Below, piece after piece: positions 1 through 9,250 of a stretch of DNA of 64,000 bases. Origin of the DNA: a bacterium. Lineage in GTDB: Bacteria > Actinomycetota > Acidimicrobiia > Spongiisociales > ZC4RG35. The DNA lies in assembly GCA_028824015.1 (NCBI GenBank), contig JAPPFC010000044.1, positions 1 through 64,000 on the forward strand, written 5' to 3'. The notes below the pieces were generated by a model, which was given only the letters and a program-made list of their open reading frames with translations, was not told the origin of the DNA and searched no databases. The position numbers and the translations under genes are program-made. How positions within the stretch are numbered: position 1 is the first letter of the stretch; every line of letters starts with the position of its first letter.

Positions 1-280
1 CCCTACGGTAGACCCTGGAACGCTACGAAACCTCCACAATGTGCCCTCCCCCGCCTCCACCTTTCCAGGGCCGAACGCGGTCGGCCACGCCCGATAATGG
101 GCCTCCAGACTCTGATCCCTCGGCACGGTCCCGCCGGCGCCTGAGCCGGGCCGTCCAGGTGTTTTGGCTCCTTTCAATGTGCAACCCCGGTGGGACACAG
201 TCAACTCCGGGGATCCTGTTTATTTCACAGCCCCGCCTGAACCCGTGGGCCGGGGCGCATACCGCCCGCTCCTGAACCGG
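1..280. other. No gene recognised at the left edge
   Basis: This stretch lies downstream of the apt stop on the minus strand. Short open frames on the plus strand are proline/arginine-rich and have neither a ribosome-binding site nor a recognisable domain. I see no tRNA, terminator hairpin with a T-run, or repeat here. Confidence 0.5.
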
Positions 281-793
281 CTAGTAGCAGACCAGGCTCA
301 TGATTTCGTACCCCTCGATCCTGGCCCGGCCACCCAGTTCCGCCAACTCGATCACAAACCCCAGCGCGACGACCTCGCCCGTCGCCATCTCGACCAGTTT
401 GGTGGCCGCTTCCGCAGTCCCTCCCGTCGCCAGTAAATCATCCACGATGTACGCCTTGGTCCCCGCCGACAAGGCGTCACGGTGCATGTCGAGTTGACTC
501 TCCCCGTACTCCAGGGAGTAGGCAACCGAGAAACGTGCTGCCGGCAGCTTCCCTGGCTTTCGAAGCGGGACGAAGGGAAGTCCCATGCGGTCGGCCATCG
601 CCGTACCGAACACGAAGCCTCTGGACTCGATGCCCACTATCGCGGCAGCATCCCTCGCCTCGGCATCGGCGCACAACTCTCCAACGGTGTACCGGAACGC
701 CGCCGGATTGGCCAGCAGTGGGGTGATGTCCCTGAACAGGATGCCCTCTGCCGGGAAGTCGGGAACGGCGCGGATGTGTCTCCTCAGGTCCAC
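281..793 (-). CDS. apt: Adenine phosphoribosyltransferase
   Basis: Apt salvages adenine by transferring it to PRPP to give AMP and pyrophosphate in the cytoplasm. The 170-residue length is normal for the family. Visible hallmarks are the N-terminal DFPxxGILFRDITPLL block, the IESRGFVFG segment, the RKPGKLP flap loop and the PRPP-binding motif AYIVDDLLATGGTAEAA. The start is a GTG at 793. In many actinobacteria apt sits between secDF and relA, but neither neighbour is seen here. The identification rests on full-length motif agreement and is secure. Confidence 0.95.
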   Translation of the reverse strand: MDLRRHIRAVPDFPAEGILFRDITPLLANPAAFRYTVGELCADAEARDAAAIVGIESRGFVFGTAMADRMGLPFVPLRKPGKLPAARFSVAYSLEYGESQLDMHRDALSAGTKAYIVDDLLATGGTAEAATKLVEMATGEVVALGFVIELAELGGRARIEGYEIMSLVCY

Positions 794-952
794 CGCAAGC
801 GATTGTACCCTGAGGCCTCCCCTGCTCCGTTCGATGGGACGTCATGCGGTATGCGCCACGCCCCGATAGGGACTGCCCCCGGCGCTCGGTGTGGTTCCGG
901 GAGACTCGCTGGGTACCATAGGCCGCCGCGCCGTTCATCGTTGGAGGCATAG

Positions 953-2149
953 ATGAAAGGGGACAAACACTATTACGTCGAGACCTTCGACACCGTTGAG
1001 GTCACCTCGTTTCGACTCGGCCAGTCACCCTTTGCGGCCCGGTACATCACCGATGAAACGGTCTTCGGCGTCTATTGCGACCGCTTGTATCCCCTCAAAC
1101 TCACCGATGACGAGGACCCCGTCTCCCTGTATTGGAAGTTGCGCGGGGACGTCCTCTTGTACGACGTGCCGGAAAAGCCGCTTGAGATAGTCGGCCCGGA
1201 CGCCGCCCGACTGCTCGAGAGAGTTCTCGCCTGCCGGGTCGGTACATTACGGGTCGGCCGGTGTCGCTACGGCATAGCCTGCCGGGAAGACGGTACGGTG
1301 CTCATGGATGGCGTGGTGATGCGTCTCTCCGAAGATCGCTTCTGGTATGTCAAGGCGAACGGTGAGTTCGAGAGTTGGCTGGCGGGCATGGCCATCGGTC
1401 TTGACGTGGAAGTCTCCGACCCCTATTCGCGGGTACTCCAGATCCAGGGACCCAAGTCGCTTGCTGTCCTGGATGCGGCCATCGGTGGCGGGCTGCCGAC
1501 CGATTTCCGGTACTTCCACGCCGGGTTCTTCGAAGTCTGCGGTCAGACACTGTGGGTCTCCCGGACCGGATGGACCGGGGAGGTGGGGATAGAGATCTAC
1601 TGCAACAGCGGACCCGAGCCGACGGATCACGACGCCCTCTGGGAAGGTCTGTTCGCCTGCGGTGAGCCTCTCGGGATGGAGTTCAGTTCGGGGTGGTCGA
1701 TGGGGATCCGACGCGTAGAGTCCGGGATCCTTGACAACGGCACCGACATCGAACCGGATTTGACGCCCTATGGCGCCGGTCTCGGACACTTCGTCAGACT
1801 CGAGAAGGAGGACTTCATCGGGCGCGCCGCACTGGAGCGGGCCGATCGCAGTCAGCTTCTGTTCGGCCTGGTCTGTGCCACCGCCACGCCGCAGGCCGGC
1901 ATGGAAGTCCACTTCAACAACGGCCCCGTGGGACATCTGACCGTGGGCACCTGGTCGCCCACCCTCGATGCGGGGATAGGCTATGTGCGCTTCGACCGAC
2001 CCCTGCCGGGAGATGACTGGTATCCGAAGACGGTCTTCCTGCATGATCAGGACGGAAGGAGCCACAAGGCGACCTTGGACACCCTGCCGTTCTTCGACAA
2101 GGAGAAACGCCTACCCCGCGCCACGTGGACGGCCGGAGCACACCCCTAG
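953..2149 (+). CDS. GcvT-family aminomethyltransferase-like (DmdA-like) protein
   Basis: A 398-residue protein of the GcvT / dimethylglycine oxidase-C / DMSP-demethylase fold, which moves one-carbon groups to tetrahydrofolate. Recognisable family segments are LYDVPEKPLEIVGPDAA near residue 80, VLQIQGPKS near 165, SRTGWTGEVGIEIY near 205 and the C-terminal GHFVRLEKEDFIGRAAL block. The ATG at 953 has a GGAGG 7 nt upstream. The N-terminal region, with a tyrosine-rich segment, resembles DmdA-like paralogues more than glycine-cleavage T protein, and no gcvH or gcvP lies nearby. The substrate (DMSP, glycine, sarcosine or another methyl donor) cannot be fixed from sequence alone. Confidence 0.75.
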   Translation: MKGDKHYYVETFDTVEVTSFRLGQSPFAARYITDETVFGVYCDRLYPLKLTDDEDPVSLYWKLRGDVLLYDVPEKPLEIVGPDAARLLERVLACRVGTLRVGRCRYGIACREDGTVLMDGVVMRLSEDRFWYVKANGEFESWLAGMAIGLDVEVSDPYSRVLQIQGPKSLAVLDAAIGGGLPTDFRYFHAGFFEVCGQTLWVSRTGWTGEVGIEIYCNSGPEPTDHDALWEGLFACGEPLGMEFSSGWSMGIRRVESGILDNGTDIEPDLTPYGAGLGHFVRLEKEDFIGRAALERADRSQLLFGLVCATATPQAGMEVHFNNGPVGHLTVGTWSPTLDAGIGYVRFDRPLPGDDWYPKTVFLHDQDGRSHKATLDTLPFFDKEKRLPRATWTAGAHP

Positions 2150-2345
2150 CACATCTCCGAATCCCCTGGCCGGGAACACCCGGTAAGGTCCCCCGGTCCT
2201 TGATCCTGTGAGAGACCATGGCCGAGGGTACCCTTGCCTGGAAAGCACCATCACTCCCACTACCCAGTCGTCGGAACACCCACCAGCACACTGATCGAGA
2301 CGATCATCAGCGGTGAAAACGTTACTGGAGGAAGGGCATGCGGCA

Positions 2346-3485
2346 ATGATTGAATGGCTCGGCATCAGCCACCTTTTCGAGTTGACAGGGACGGAAGCGA
2401 TTCTGGGGTTCCTGACCCCTCTCATAGTCTTCATCGTCTTCTTCCTGGCCCAACTCATACTGCCGGCACGGCGGGTTCCCGGGTACGTCATCAACCCGGA
2501 AACGGGCCAACCCCGCAACTACCGGCTTAACGGTCTTCTGGTGTACGTGCTGGCTGTGCTGGTGTGGGCTTTCGAACTCACCGGGATGCCTCACGACTGG
2601 TTCTACCGGTCCTCGATCTACGCGGTGGCCGGGGGAACGGTCCTGACCGCCCTGTTCTCGCTGGTGGCGTTCCTCACCCAGCCCAAGAACGAAGGGCAGC
2701 ACCCCTGGCTGGCGTTCTGGGACGGGCGGTCCCAGGAGATCGCCTTCTTCAAAGAACGCTTCGACATCAAGATGTACTTCTACGTCGTGGGGGGGACGAT
2801 GCTGGCGCTCAACGCCCTCTCGGGCGCCGTGTACCACTACGAGCGCTTCGGAGACGACTTCAATCCGGGCGTCTTCATCTACGCCGGCTTCTTCACCTTC
2901 TACGTGCTGGATTATTTCATCTTCGAGCGCGTCCAGCTATACACCTACGACGTGATCCATGAGAGTCTCGGCTTCAAGCTGTTTTGGGGTGGATTGATCG
3001 TCTACGGCTGGATGTTCATCATCCCACTGTGGGGGATGGCCGTTCACCCCGATCCCGGATTCTCGGGGGCCGGACGGTATCTGTGGCTGATCGGGGCGCC
3101 TGCGCTCTTCCTGCTGGGCTGGGGCATCTCCCGGGGCGCCAACCTGCAGAAATACACCTTCAAGCGGTGGCCCGACCGGAAGTTCCTGGGGCTCATCGAG
3201 CCCGAGTACATCGAAGCAGGGGACCGGAAGATCCTCACCAGCGGCTTCTGGGGCCTCGCCCGCCACTTGAACTACCTGGGCGAGGGGTTTGTCTCCCTCT
3301 CCATGGCCCTGATCTTCGGCCACTTCACCAACCTGTGGGCCTGGACCTACTTTGTCTTCATCGTCACCCTGTTCGCCTTCCGCCAACTCTTCGACGAGAA
3401 CCAGTGCCTCCAGAAGTACGGCGCCGAGAAGTGGACGGAATACCAGGAGAAGGTGAAGTACCGCATTTGCCCCTGGGTCTATTGA
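2346..3485 (+). CDS. ERG4/ERG24-family (sterol C14/C24/C7 reductase-like) membrane protein
   Basis: A roughly 379-residue polytopic membrane protein with eight to ten hydrophobic segments. The C-terminal third carries the sterol-reductase signature. It has an ARHLNYLGE motif, and the protein ends in W-x-E-Y followed by VKYRICPWVY, matching the C terminus of delta-14/delta-7 sterol reductases, which bind NADPH there. In eukaryotes these enzymes reduce sterol double bonds; bacterial homologues are sparse, with substrates mostly unknown. The ATG at 2346 is preceded by GGAGGAAGG; an in-frame GTG at 2313 is an alternative. No squalene or oxidosqualene genes are visible in the window, so the substrate is open. 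Confidence 0.8.
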   Translation: MIEWLGISHLFELTGTEAILGFLTPLIVFIVFFLAQLILPARRVPGYVINPETGQPRNYRLNGLLVYVLAVLVWAFELTGMPHDWFYRSSIYAVAGGTVLTALFSLVAFLTQPKNEGQHPWLAFWDGRSQEIAFFKERFDIKMYFYVVGGTMLALNALSGAVYHYERFGDDFNPGVFIYAGFFTFYVLDYFIFERVQLYTYDVIHESLGFKLFWGGLIVYGWMFIIPLWGMAVHPDPGFSGAGRYLWLIGAPALFLLGWGISRGANLQKYTFKRWPDRKFLGLIEPEYIEAGDRKILTSGFWGLARHLNYLGEGFVSLSMALIFGHFTNLWAWTYFVFIVTLFAFRQLFDENQCLQKYGAEKWTEYQEKVKYRICPWVY

Positions 3486-3510
3486 GGAATACCGGGGGCG
3501 TTTCCACTCT

Positions 3511-3936
3511 CTAATCGGCCCTGTTGACCAGGAAGGCCGCGGCGTTGTCGAAGTGGTCGAACATGAGGTCCCGTATCTCGTCCGGCAGCCTCCGGCCAGT
3601 CCCGTCGGCGACCGTTGCGGCGTCGAGAGCAGCTGTCATGTGTTTCATCCACGCCTCACGCTCTGCCTCACCGATCGCAAAGGGCATGTGGCGAAGCCGA
3701 AGGCGCGGGTGACCCCGCGTCTCGCTGTAACGGGGAGGGCCGCCCCAGTACTGGGCGAGAAAGCCCGCCAGCCGCTCCCTGGGGGGACGCAGATCGCTCG
3801 GGTACAGGGGCCGCAGCACCGGATCGGTCTCCACCCTTTCATAGAAGCGGTTGACAAGATCGTCGAAGAAGCTCTGGCCTCCCACCAACTCGTACACCGT
3901 AGGAGGCGCCTCCCGCAGAGATTCCCCGACGATCAC
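3511..3936 (-). CDS. Truncated haemoglobin, group II (GlbO-like)
   Basis: A 141-residue 2/2 haemoglobin. It has the N-terminal VYELVGG helix, FYERVETDPVLRPLYP, QYWGGPPRYSETRGHPRLRLRH with the proximal-side F-helix His region, and the conserved W in REAWMKHM. These are features of the GlbO subgroup common in actinobacteria and implicated in oxygen and reactive-species chemistry. The start is a GTG at 3936. It is convergent with the preceding reductase gene, with 25 bp between stops. Family assignment is firm; physiological role is inference. Confidence 0.9.
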   Translation of the reverse strand: MIVGESLREAPPTVYELVGGQSFFDDLVNRFYERVETDPVLRPLYPSDLRPPRERLAGFLAQYWGGPPRYSETRGHPRLRLRHMPFAIGEAEREAWMKHMTAALDAATVADGTGRRLPDEIRDLMFDHFDNAAAFLVNRAD

Positions 3937-4096
3937 GCCTGCCAGGGTCCCTTAGGCGCCACAGGTGCCTTCAGTTCGTCCACAGTTGGAAGCCTATAGA
4001 AGTCGCCTCCCATCCCGGGCACTTGACTAACCCGTGACCGCGCCGATAGTCTGGCACCAGAGGTCCCCCGTTTGAGTGGAGCACAGACGGAACGGA

Positions 4097-5084
4097 ATGA
4101 GCTTCGATAAACGACCCACCATCGTGGTACCCGGCGACGAGCCGATCCAAATCCAGGGCTCTCCACACCTCGATCGGTTGGAGCCGTTCGGAAGGGTGAT
4201 CGTTTATCCGGATCGCCCCACCGAGGAACAGAAGGTGGAGCGGGTCAGGGATGCGGAGGTGATCATCAACAGCCGCGGGGCGGTTACCTGGCGAGAGGAC
4301 GATCTGGGTTCCCTCGCAAGGCTCCGTCTCATAGTGGTGTGCGCCGTGGGGACCGACAGCATCGACCTCCGGGCGGCAACCGCGTTGGGAGTGGCTGTGA
4401 GCAACCAACCCGGGCGGACCGCGGGGGTGGTCGCCGAGCACATCTTCGGCCTGATGTTCGCGGTCGCTAAGCGAGCCGCATACCAGACGATCGAGATGAA
4501 ATCGGGCCGCTGGACCCGCAGGGAAAACGTGTTACTCCAGGGAAAGACCCTGGGCGTGGTCGGCACCGGCAACATAGGATCGGAGCTTGCCAGGCTGGCC
4601 AACGCCGTCGGGATGGAGGTGGTGGCCTGGACGTTCCACCCCTCCCCTGAACGCGCCCGGCGCCTCGGAGTTCGCTACGTCGGATTAGACGAACTCCTGG
4701 CCACCGCCGACGTCGTGAGCCTCAACGTTGCATTGACGGATGAGACCCGCGGGATGATCGGCGAACGCGAGATCGGGCTCATGAAACCCGGGGCGTTCCT
4801 GGTGAACGGTGGCAGGGGGGGCGCTGGTCGAGAAGGACGCCCTGGTCCGGGCCCTGCATTCTGGCCGGCTTGGAGGAGCAGGGCTGGACGTCTACGACAC
4901 CGAACCTCTGCCGGTCGACGACCCGATCCTCTCCTGCGAGCAGGTGGTTCTGACCCCCCACATGGCGGACCAGACACCCGAGGGCACCGAACTCCTCAAC
5001 GAGGGGGCGGTCGACAACGTGATCGCCTTCCTGGAGGGAAGCCCCCGCAACATCGTCAACCCCGAGGCACTGAAACGCAGCTGA
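4097..5084 (+). pseudogene. D-isomer 2-hydroxyacid dehydrogenase (SerA/GyaR-like), frameshifted in a G7 run
   Basis: Read across one frameshift this is a full-length NAD-dependent 2-hydroxyacid dehydrogenase of about 329 residues. It has a GVVGTGNIGSELARLA dinucleotide fold, the catalytic Arg in NGGRGAL, the Glu in DVYDTEPL and the His in LTPHMA. The first frame runs from 4097 (GTG at 4076 is an alternative start) into a run of seven G at 4815-4821, after which the homology continues one frame over (4809-5084). Six Gs would restore the frame exactly. Either the gene is newly broken or the run is a sequencing or assembly error; all catalytic residues being intact favours error or a very recent event. 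Confidence 0.8.
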
Positions 5085-5170
5085 CGCTCCCGACCGCCCG
5101 GGACGGTTGATGCTTCCCTCGGGTGCCGCAACTCCCTCAAGGGCTTGTTCGTATAGTCACGGTTGTAAGC

Positions 5171-7582
5171 ATGAAGGTCGTTTCTCGCATCGGGTTGTGG
5201 TGCGTCCTTCCGTCGGCGGCGCTGTTCTTGCTGCTGGCAGCACCGGTTGCCGCCCTGGAAGTCAGCCCCGCCGGGCCAAACGATTCGGGGTTTGCTGACG
5301 TCGAAGGAGGTCCCCACGCCGACGACATCCGCTTCATAGTGGACCGCGGGCTGACCATCGGCTGCGACACCGAAGGTCCCCGGTACTGCCCGGACCGAGA
5401 CGTCACCAGAGCGGAGATCGCTATCTTTCTGGCACGCGCCCTGGATCTCGATACCACCCTGTCCTACCGGGGGGTGTTCACCGATGTTCCCCCCGGCGCC
5501 CCCTACGCGCCTCATGTGGAAGTCATCGGCGCCCTGGGGCTTTCCGACACCGGCGTCGGAGACCCCTACCGGCCCAACGATCCCTTGCTCCGATCCGAGA
5601 TGGCCGTCATCCTCCAAAGGGCTTTCCGGCTGAACACCCCCGATGACATCACCTTTTCCTCATTCTCCGATATCGCCCCCGAAGCCTCCTACCTTAAAGC
5701 TGTCGAAGCCGTGCTGACTGCGGGAATCACCCGAGGATGCGAGACCGATCCTCCCCACTACTGCCCCCTGGACACCGTGAGAAGGGACACCATGGCCTCC
5801 TTCCTGGCCAGGGCACTTCGGGGAGCGGACCTGAGGGCCGTATTGGACTACGCACCCGGCCGCCACATCATGGAGACCATTGCCGTGGGAGAGGATCCGT
5901 GGAACGTGTGGACATGTGAGGGAGCCAACGTCACAGAGGACGTGCCGACCTTTCTCAACCGGCAGGTAGCCCCTTATTTCGAGTGGCTGTCGGGAGGCCG
6001 CCACCAGATCCGGTTCCAACACGGAGAAGACCCCTCCCCCGAAGTCTCGGCGATCCTGGATGGTTGTGGCGACAACAGTCGACACGTGAAACGGGTGGAA
6101 GGGACCCATGTCTTCGTTGGAAGCCCCCTGGGCGGAGGGATTGCCGGCCTGGCGTATCAAGGAGCGTTCGATTCACAGGAGGGCAAGTTTTACCGGAACG
6201 CATGGGTCGACAGAGGGGGCGTCTACCATGCCAGCATCTACGCCCACGAGATCGGCCACACTCTCGGCTGGCCGCATAACCTGGCGGCGCCGGACGCCCG
6301 GAAACCCCTGATCACCGGAATGGACATCATGGCTCAGGACCGAGGGTTGGTGGGAACTCCCGCTCACAATCTGTTTCACACCGGCTGGCTCGATCCCACC
6401 GACGTCGTCCTGCACAAGAAAGGAAGCGCCGAATACTCTCTTGCCCCGCCCCGCTCCGACCGCGGTCAGAAGCTGTTGCTCTTACCCATCCGACCAGACA
6501 GGTACCTAGCGGTCGGAGCCAGAGCCAAGGAGGGATACGACAAGAACATCACCCGCCAGGGGGTGGAACTCTACGAGATAGACCTCTGCAACCCCTGGGT
6601 GGTGCCCTGCAAGCGTGTGTACCTGCCTACCGGGTCCGGTTCCGAAGATGCCGTCGTCCTTGATGTGGGGGAGTCCTGGACAGCCCGCCTATCCGTGTTC
6701 TATGAGGGGAGGGGGTCCTTCGTGGAGTTCGAGGTGACGGTGGTTGAGTTCGTGGACGACTCATACAGGGTCCGGGTGAGCGCCACTCCCCTGACCAGCG
6801 GCTTCTCATCCATCGACGTGGGGCGGGGTATCTGTGGGACGCGGCTGAACGGCATCGTGGTCTGCTGGGACTGGCTGGGCTTTGACTCCTCTCCCAGGGG
6901 CGACCTGGTGGCGGTCAGCGTTGGGGACAGGGCCTGTGGGATCGGCGTTGACAAGACCATCGAGTGCTGGGGACGCGATATCGGCGGCACGCCCCCGCCC
7001 GAGGGGGAGTTCGTGGCCATCAGCACCAGCGGTTCACACACCTGTGCCATCGGCGTGGACGGAAACGTCGATTGCTGGGGAAGGGACGCGACCGGGGAGC
7101 CGATAGCACACCGGCCGCCTGAGGGACAGTTCATCTCCATCGGCGTGGGCTGGTCCCATGCCTGCGGGATCCTCGGGGACGGCACGGTGAGTTGCTGGGG
7201 TCGAGATTCCTACGGCGAAACCCAGCCTCCGGCCGGTGTGTTTACCTCGGTCGCCGGCGGCGGATTCTTCAGTTGCGGACTGCGGGCCGATCAATCGCTG
7301 GCGTGCTGGGGAGCCAGCGACAGGAGAGGGACGTCGCCTCCCCCTGGCCGGTTTGTCTCTGTGGATGCCGGATGGGACCATGCCTGCGCGATGCGCGCCG
7401 ACGGCACGGTGGAGTGCGGGGGAGCCAACGACGAGGGGCAGATCTCGGTGCCGGATGGTCTCTTCATAGCCATGGGAACCGGCGATCGGCGCACCTGCGG
7501 GTTGAGGCCTGATCTGAGTGTAGAGTGCTGGGGCCGGGACCATCTGAAGAGCCTGATACCGCCGCTGGAGATCGCACACTAG
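5171..7582 (+). CDS. Secreted SLH-domain metzincin protease with C-terminal RCC1-like propeller
   Basis: About 803 residues. The ATG at 5171 gives a clean signal peptide (basic start, long LFLLLAAPVAA core). Three S-layer homology repeats follow (each with FxDV..A..I....G...GC/..P...V.R...A.FLARAL), anchoring the protein to the cell wall. In the middle is HEIGHTLGWPH, the HExxHxxGxxH zinc motif of metzincins, followed about 25 residues later by a Met-turn-like DIMAQ. The last ~260 residues are seven or so repeats of the form CGI..DGTV.CWGRD with PP.G.F.....G, an RCC1/BNR-like beta-propeller rich in Cys-Trp-Gly. A cell-surface protease with a binding propeller is the likely role; its substrate is unknown. 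Confidence 0.8.
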   Translation: MKVVSRIGLWCVLPSAALFLLLAAPVAALEVSPAGPNDSGFADVEGGPHADDIRFIVDRGLTIGCDTEGPRYCPDRDVTRAEIAIFLARALDLDTTLSYRGVFTDVPPGAPYAPHVEVIGALGLSDTGVGDPYRPNDPLLRSEMAVILQRAFRLNTPDDITFSSFSDIAPEASYLKAVEAVLTAGITRGCETDPPHYCPLDTVRRDTMASFLARALRGADLRAVLDYAPGRHIMETIAVGEDPWNVWTCEGANVTEDVPTFLNRQVAPYFEWLSGGRHQIRFQHGEDPSPEVSAILDGCGDNSRHVKRVEGTHVFVGSPLGGGIAGLAYQGAFDSQEGKFYRNAWVDRGGVYHASIYAHEIGHTLGWPHNLAAPDARKPLITGMDIMAQDRGLVGTPAHNLFHTGWLDPTDVVLHKKGSAEYSLAPPRSDRGQKLLLLPIRPDRYLAVGARAKEGYDKNITRQGVELYEIDLCNPWVVPCKRVYLPTGSGSEDAVVLDVGESWTARLSVFYEGRGSFVEFEVTVVEFVDDSYRVRVSATPLTSGFSSIDVGRGICGTRLNGIVVCWDWLGFDSSPRGDLVAVSVGDRACGIGVDKTIECWGRDIGGTPPPEGEFVAISTSGSHTCAIGVDGNVDCWGRDATGEPIAHRPPEGQFISIGVGWSHACGILGDGTVSCWGRDSYGETQPPAGVFTSVAGGGFFSCGLRADQSLACWGASDRRGTSPPPGRFVSVDAGWDHACAMRADGTVECGGANDEGQISVPDGLFIAMGTGDRRTCGLRPDLSVECWGRDHLKSLIPPLEIAH

Positions 7583-7658
7583 ATCCCGGTGCCGCCCGGA
7601 CCCCGGATCGTTGGTAGCTGCCGCGCCAAGGCCGGTGCGAGTTCAGCCCTCCGGAGAG

Positions 7659-9080
7659 TCAGCAAACGGGGCGGACGGTTACAGCAGAATCGATCTTGCG
7701 AGGTATCAGCCGGCCCGAGGCGGCCGCGCTGAAGGCGCCGTTCGACACCACTACCTCGCCTCGCAGGATGGTGGTCACCGGCCACCCTTCGATCTCGTAT
7801 CCCTCCCAGATGCTGTAGTCGGAGATGTGGAAGTCCTCGGCCGCCAGCCTCCGCTTGATGTTCGGGTCGATGATGCAGATGTCGGCGTCGCTGCCCGGCG
7901 CCAGCACGCCCTTTCTCGGATAGAGGCCCATGATCCTGGCGGCGTTGGTGGACGTGACCTCCACGAACCGCTGCAGGTCCATTCCCTGCCGGGACACGCC
8001 TTCGGTGAAGGTGATGCCCATCCGGGTCTCCACGCCGTTGTGCCCGCCGGTGACGTCCAGGATGGTCCGCCCGACTGTCTTGGTCTCCCAGGACGTGCAG
8101 TACTCGTCGGTGGCCATGGTCTGGAGGTCCCCTCCGATGATGGCATCCCACAGCGCCACCCGGTCGTCCTCGGACTTCAAAGAGGGGTAGGTGTGGTATT
8201 TCATCCCGAACTCCTCGTGGTAGTTCTCCTGGCTGAAACAGCAGTAGTTATGGAGCGTCTCCCCGTAGACCGGGCGACCGCCGGCGCGAGCCTCGGCGAT
8301 GGCCTCCACTCCGGACCTGGCGCTGACATGGACGAAGTAGACCGGCGCGCCGGTCCACTCGGCCTGCCGCAGTACCCGTCGGAACGACATGTCCTCTGAT
8401 TCGACGCTGTGTACAAGGGGCATGTTGGGCCATTCCGTGCGCCCCTCCCGGACCAGCTTCCGGTGCATGTGCTGCACCATGTCGTCCTCCTCGGCATGAA
8501 CCAACAGCATGGCGTCCAACTCCCTGATGCAGGTCATGAGATCGTGGAGGTGCCCGGTGCGGACCATGCGGGGTACGTCGCCCGTCGAGGGAGGGCGGAC
8601 CTCGGTGGTGAAGATCTTGAAGGTGGGAAAGCCCTCCTCCACCGCCTCGCGAACCGAGCCGATGATCTCGTGCGGGATGGCGCCGAGAAGCATCACATGG
8701 TGGGAGTAGTCGGCATAGGACTGTCCCTGCCAGACGCCTGCCCGCTCTTCGAGGGCCATGGGGATGTCGAAGCCCGGGTACAGCACCGCGAAGTCCAACA
8801 GGGTGGTGGTGCCCCCGAACAACGCGGCGCGGCTCACCTGCTCCGGAGGCGCGGTCATAAGATCGCCGCGGCCCACGATCGGCGCGGCGATGTGAGCGTG
8901 CGGCTCGATGCCCCCGGGAACCACGACCATCCCCGAGGCGTCGACCACCCGACAACCGTCACCCGACAGGACGCCCGGCGCGGTTATGGCCGCGATCTTC
9001 TCTCCTGTGACCGCCACGTCCCACACCCCGACGCCCGCGGGGGTGACGACCTTCCCTCCTCGAACGATCAGGTCCAGCAT
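7659..9080 (-). CDS. Dihydropyrimidinase/hydantoinase-family amidohydrolase
   Basis: A 473-residue cyclic amidohydrolase. It shows an N-terminal IVRGGKVVTPAG, the HAH metal pair in GIEPHAHIAAP, a likely carboxylated Lys in FPTFKIFTTE, metal His residues in LLVHAEED and YFVHVSA, and Asp in MATDEY. The C-terminal LYPRKGVLAPGSDADICIID completes the small beta domain. It fits the D-hydantoinase/dihydropyrimidinase/allantoinase group, which hydrolyses cyclic ureides. No partner transporter or carbamoylase is adjacent, so the exact substrate is undecided. Confidence 0.85.
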   Translation of the reverse strand: MLDLIVRGGKVVTPAGVGVWDVAVTGEKIAAITAPGVLSGDGCRVVDASGMVVVPGGIEPHAHIAAPIVGRGDLMTAPPEQVSRAALFGGTTTLLDFAVLYPGFDIPMALEERAGVWQGQSYADYSHHVMLLGAIPHEIIGSVREAVEEGFPTFKIFTTEVRPPSTGDVPRMVRTGHLHDLMTCIRELDAMLLVHAEEDDMVQHMHRKLVREGRTEWPNMPLVHSVESEDMSFRRVLRQAEWTGAPVYFVHVSARSGVEAIAEARAGGRPVYGETLHNYCCFSQENYHEEFGMKYHTYPSLKSEDDRVALWDAIIGGDLQTMATDEYCTSWETKTVGRTILDVTGGHNGVETRMGITFTEGVSRQGMDLQRFVEVTSTNAARIMGLYPRKGVLAPGSDADICIIDPNIKRRLAAEDFHISDYSIWEGYEIEGWPVTTILRGEVVVSNGAFSAAASGRLIPRKIDSAVTVRPVC

Positions 9081-9250
9081 CTCCGGTGCGACCCCCTAGG
9101 AGACGGCCAGGACCATGGCCCCCGAGGTGGCTGCTGCTGGAGCGAGACTGGCCCGGTCGTCGTGCGGCATCAAACGTCAATCCTACCTGCGACGCCCCCG
9201 ACCGACCCGGCCGGCCGGCCCGTCACCCCGCCCCTCCCCGTGCGGTGCCC

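Noticed and set aside
4809-4821. Programmed ribosomal frameshift in the dehydrogenase
   Set aside because: The family has no known frameshifting, there is no stimulatory structure that I can see, and the required shift is most simply explained by one extra G.
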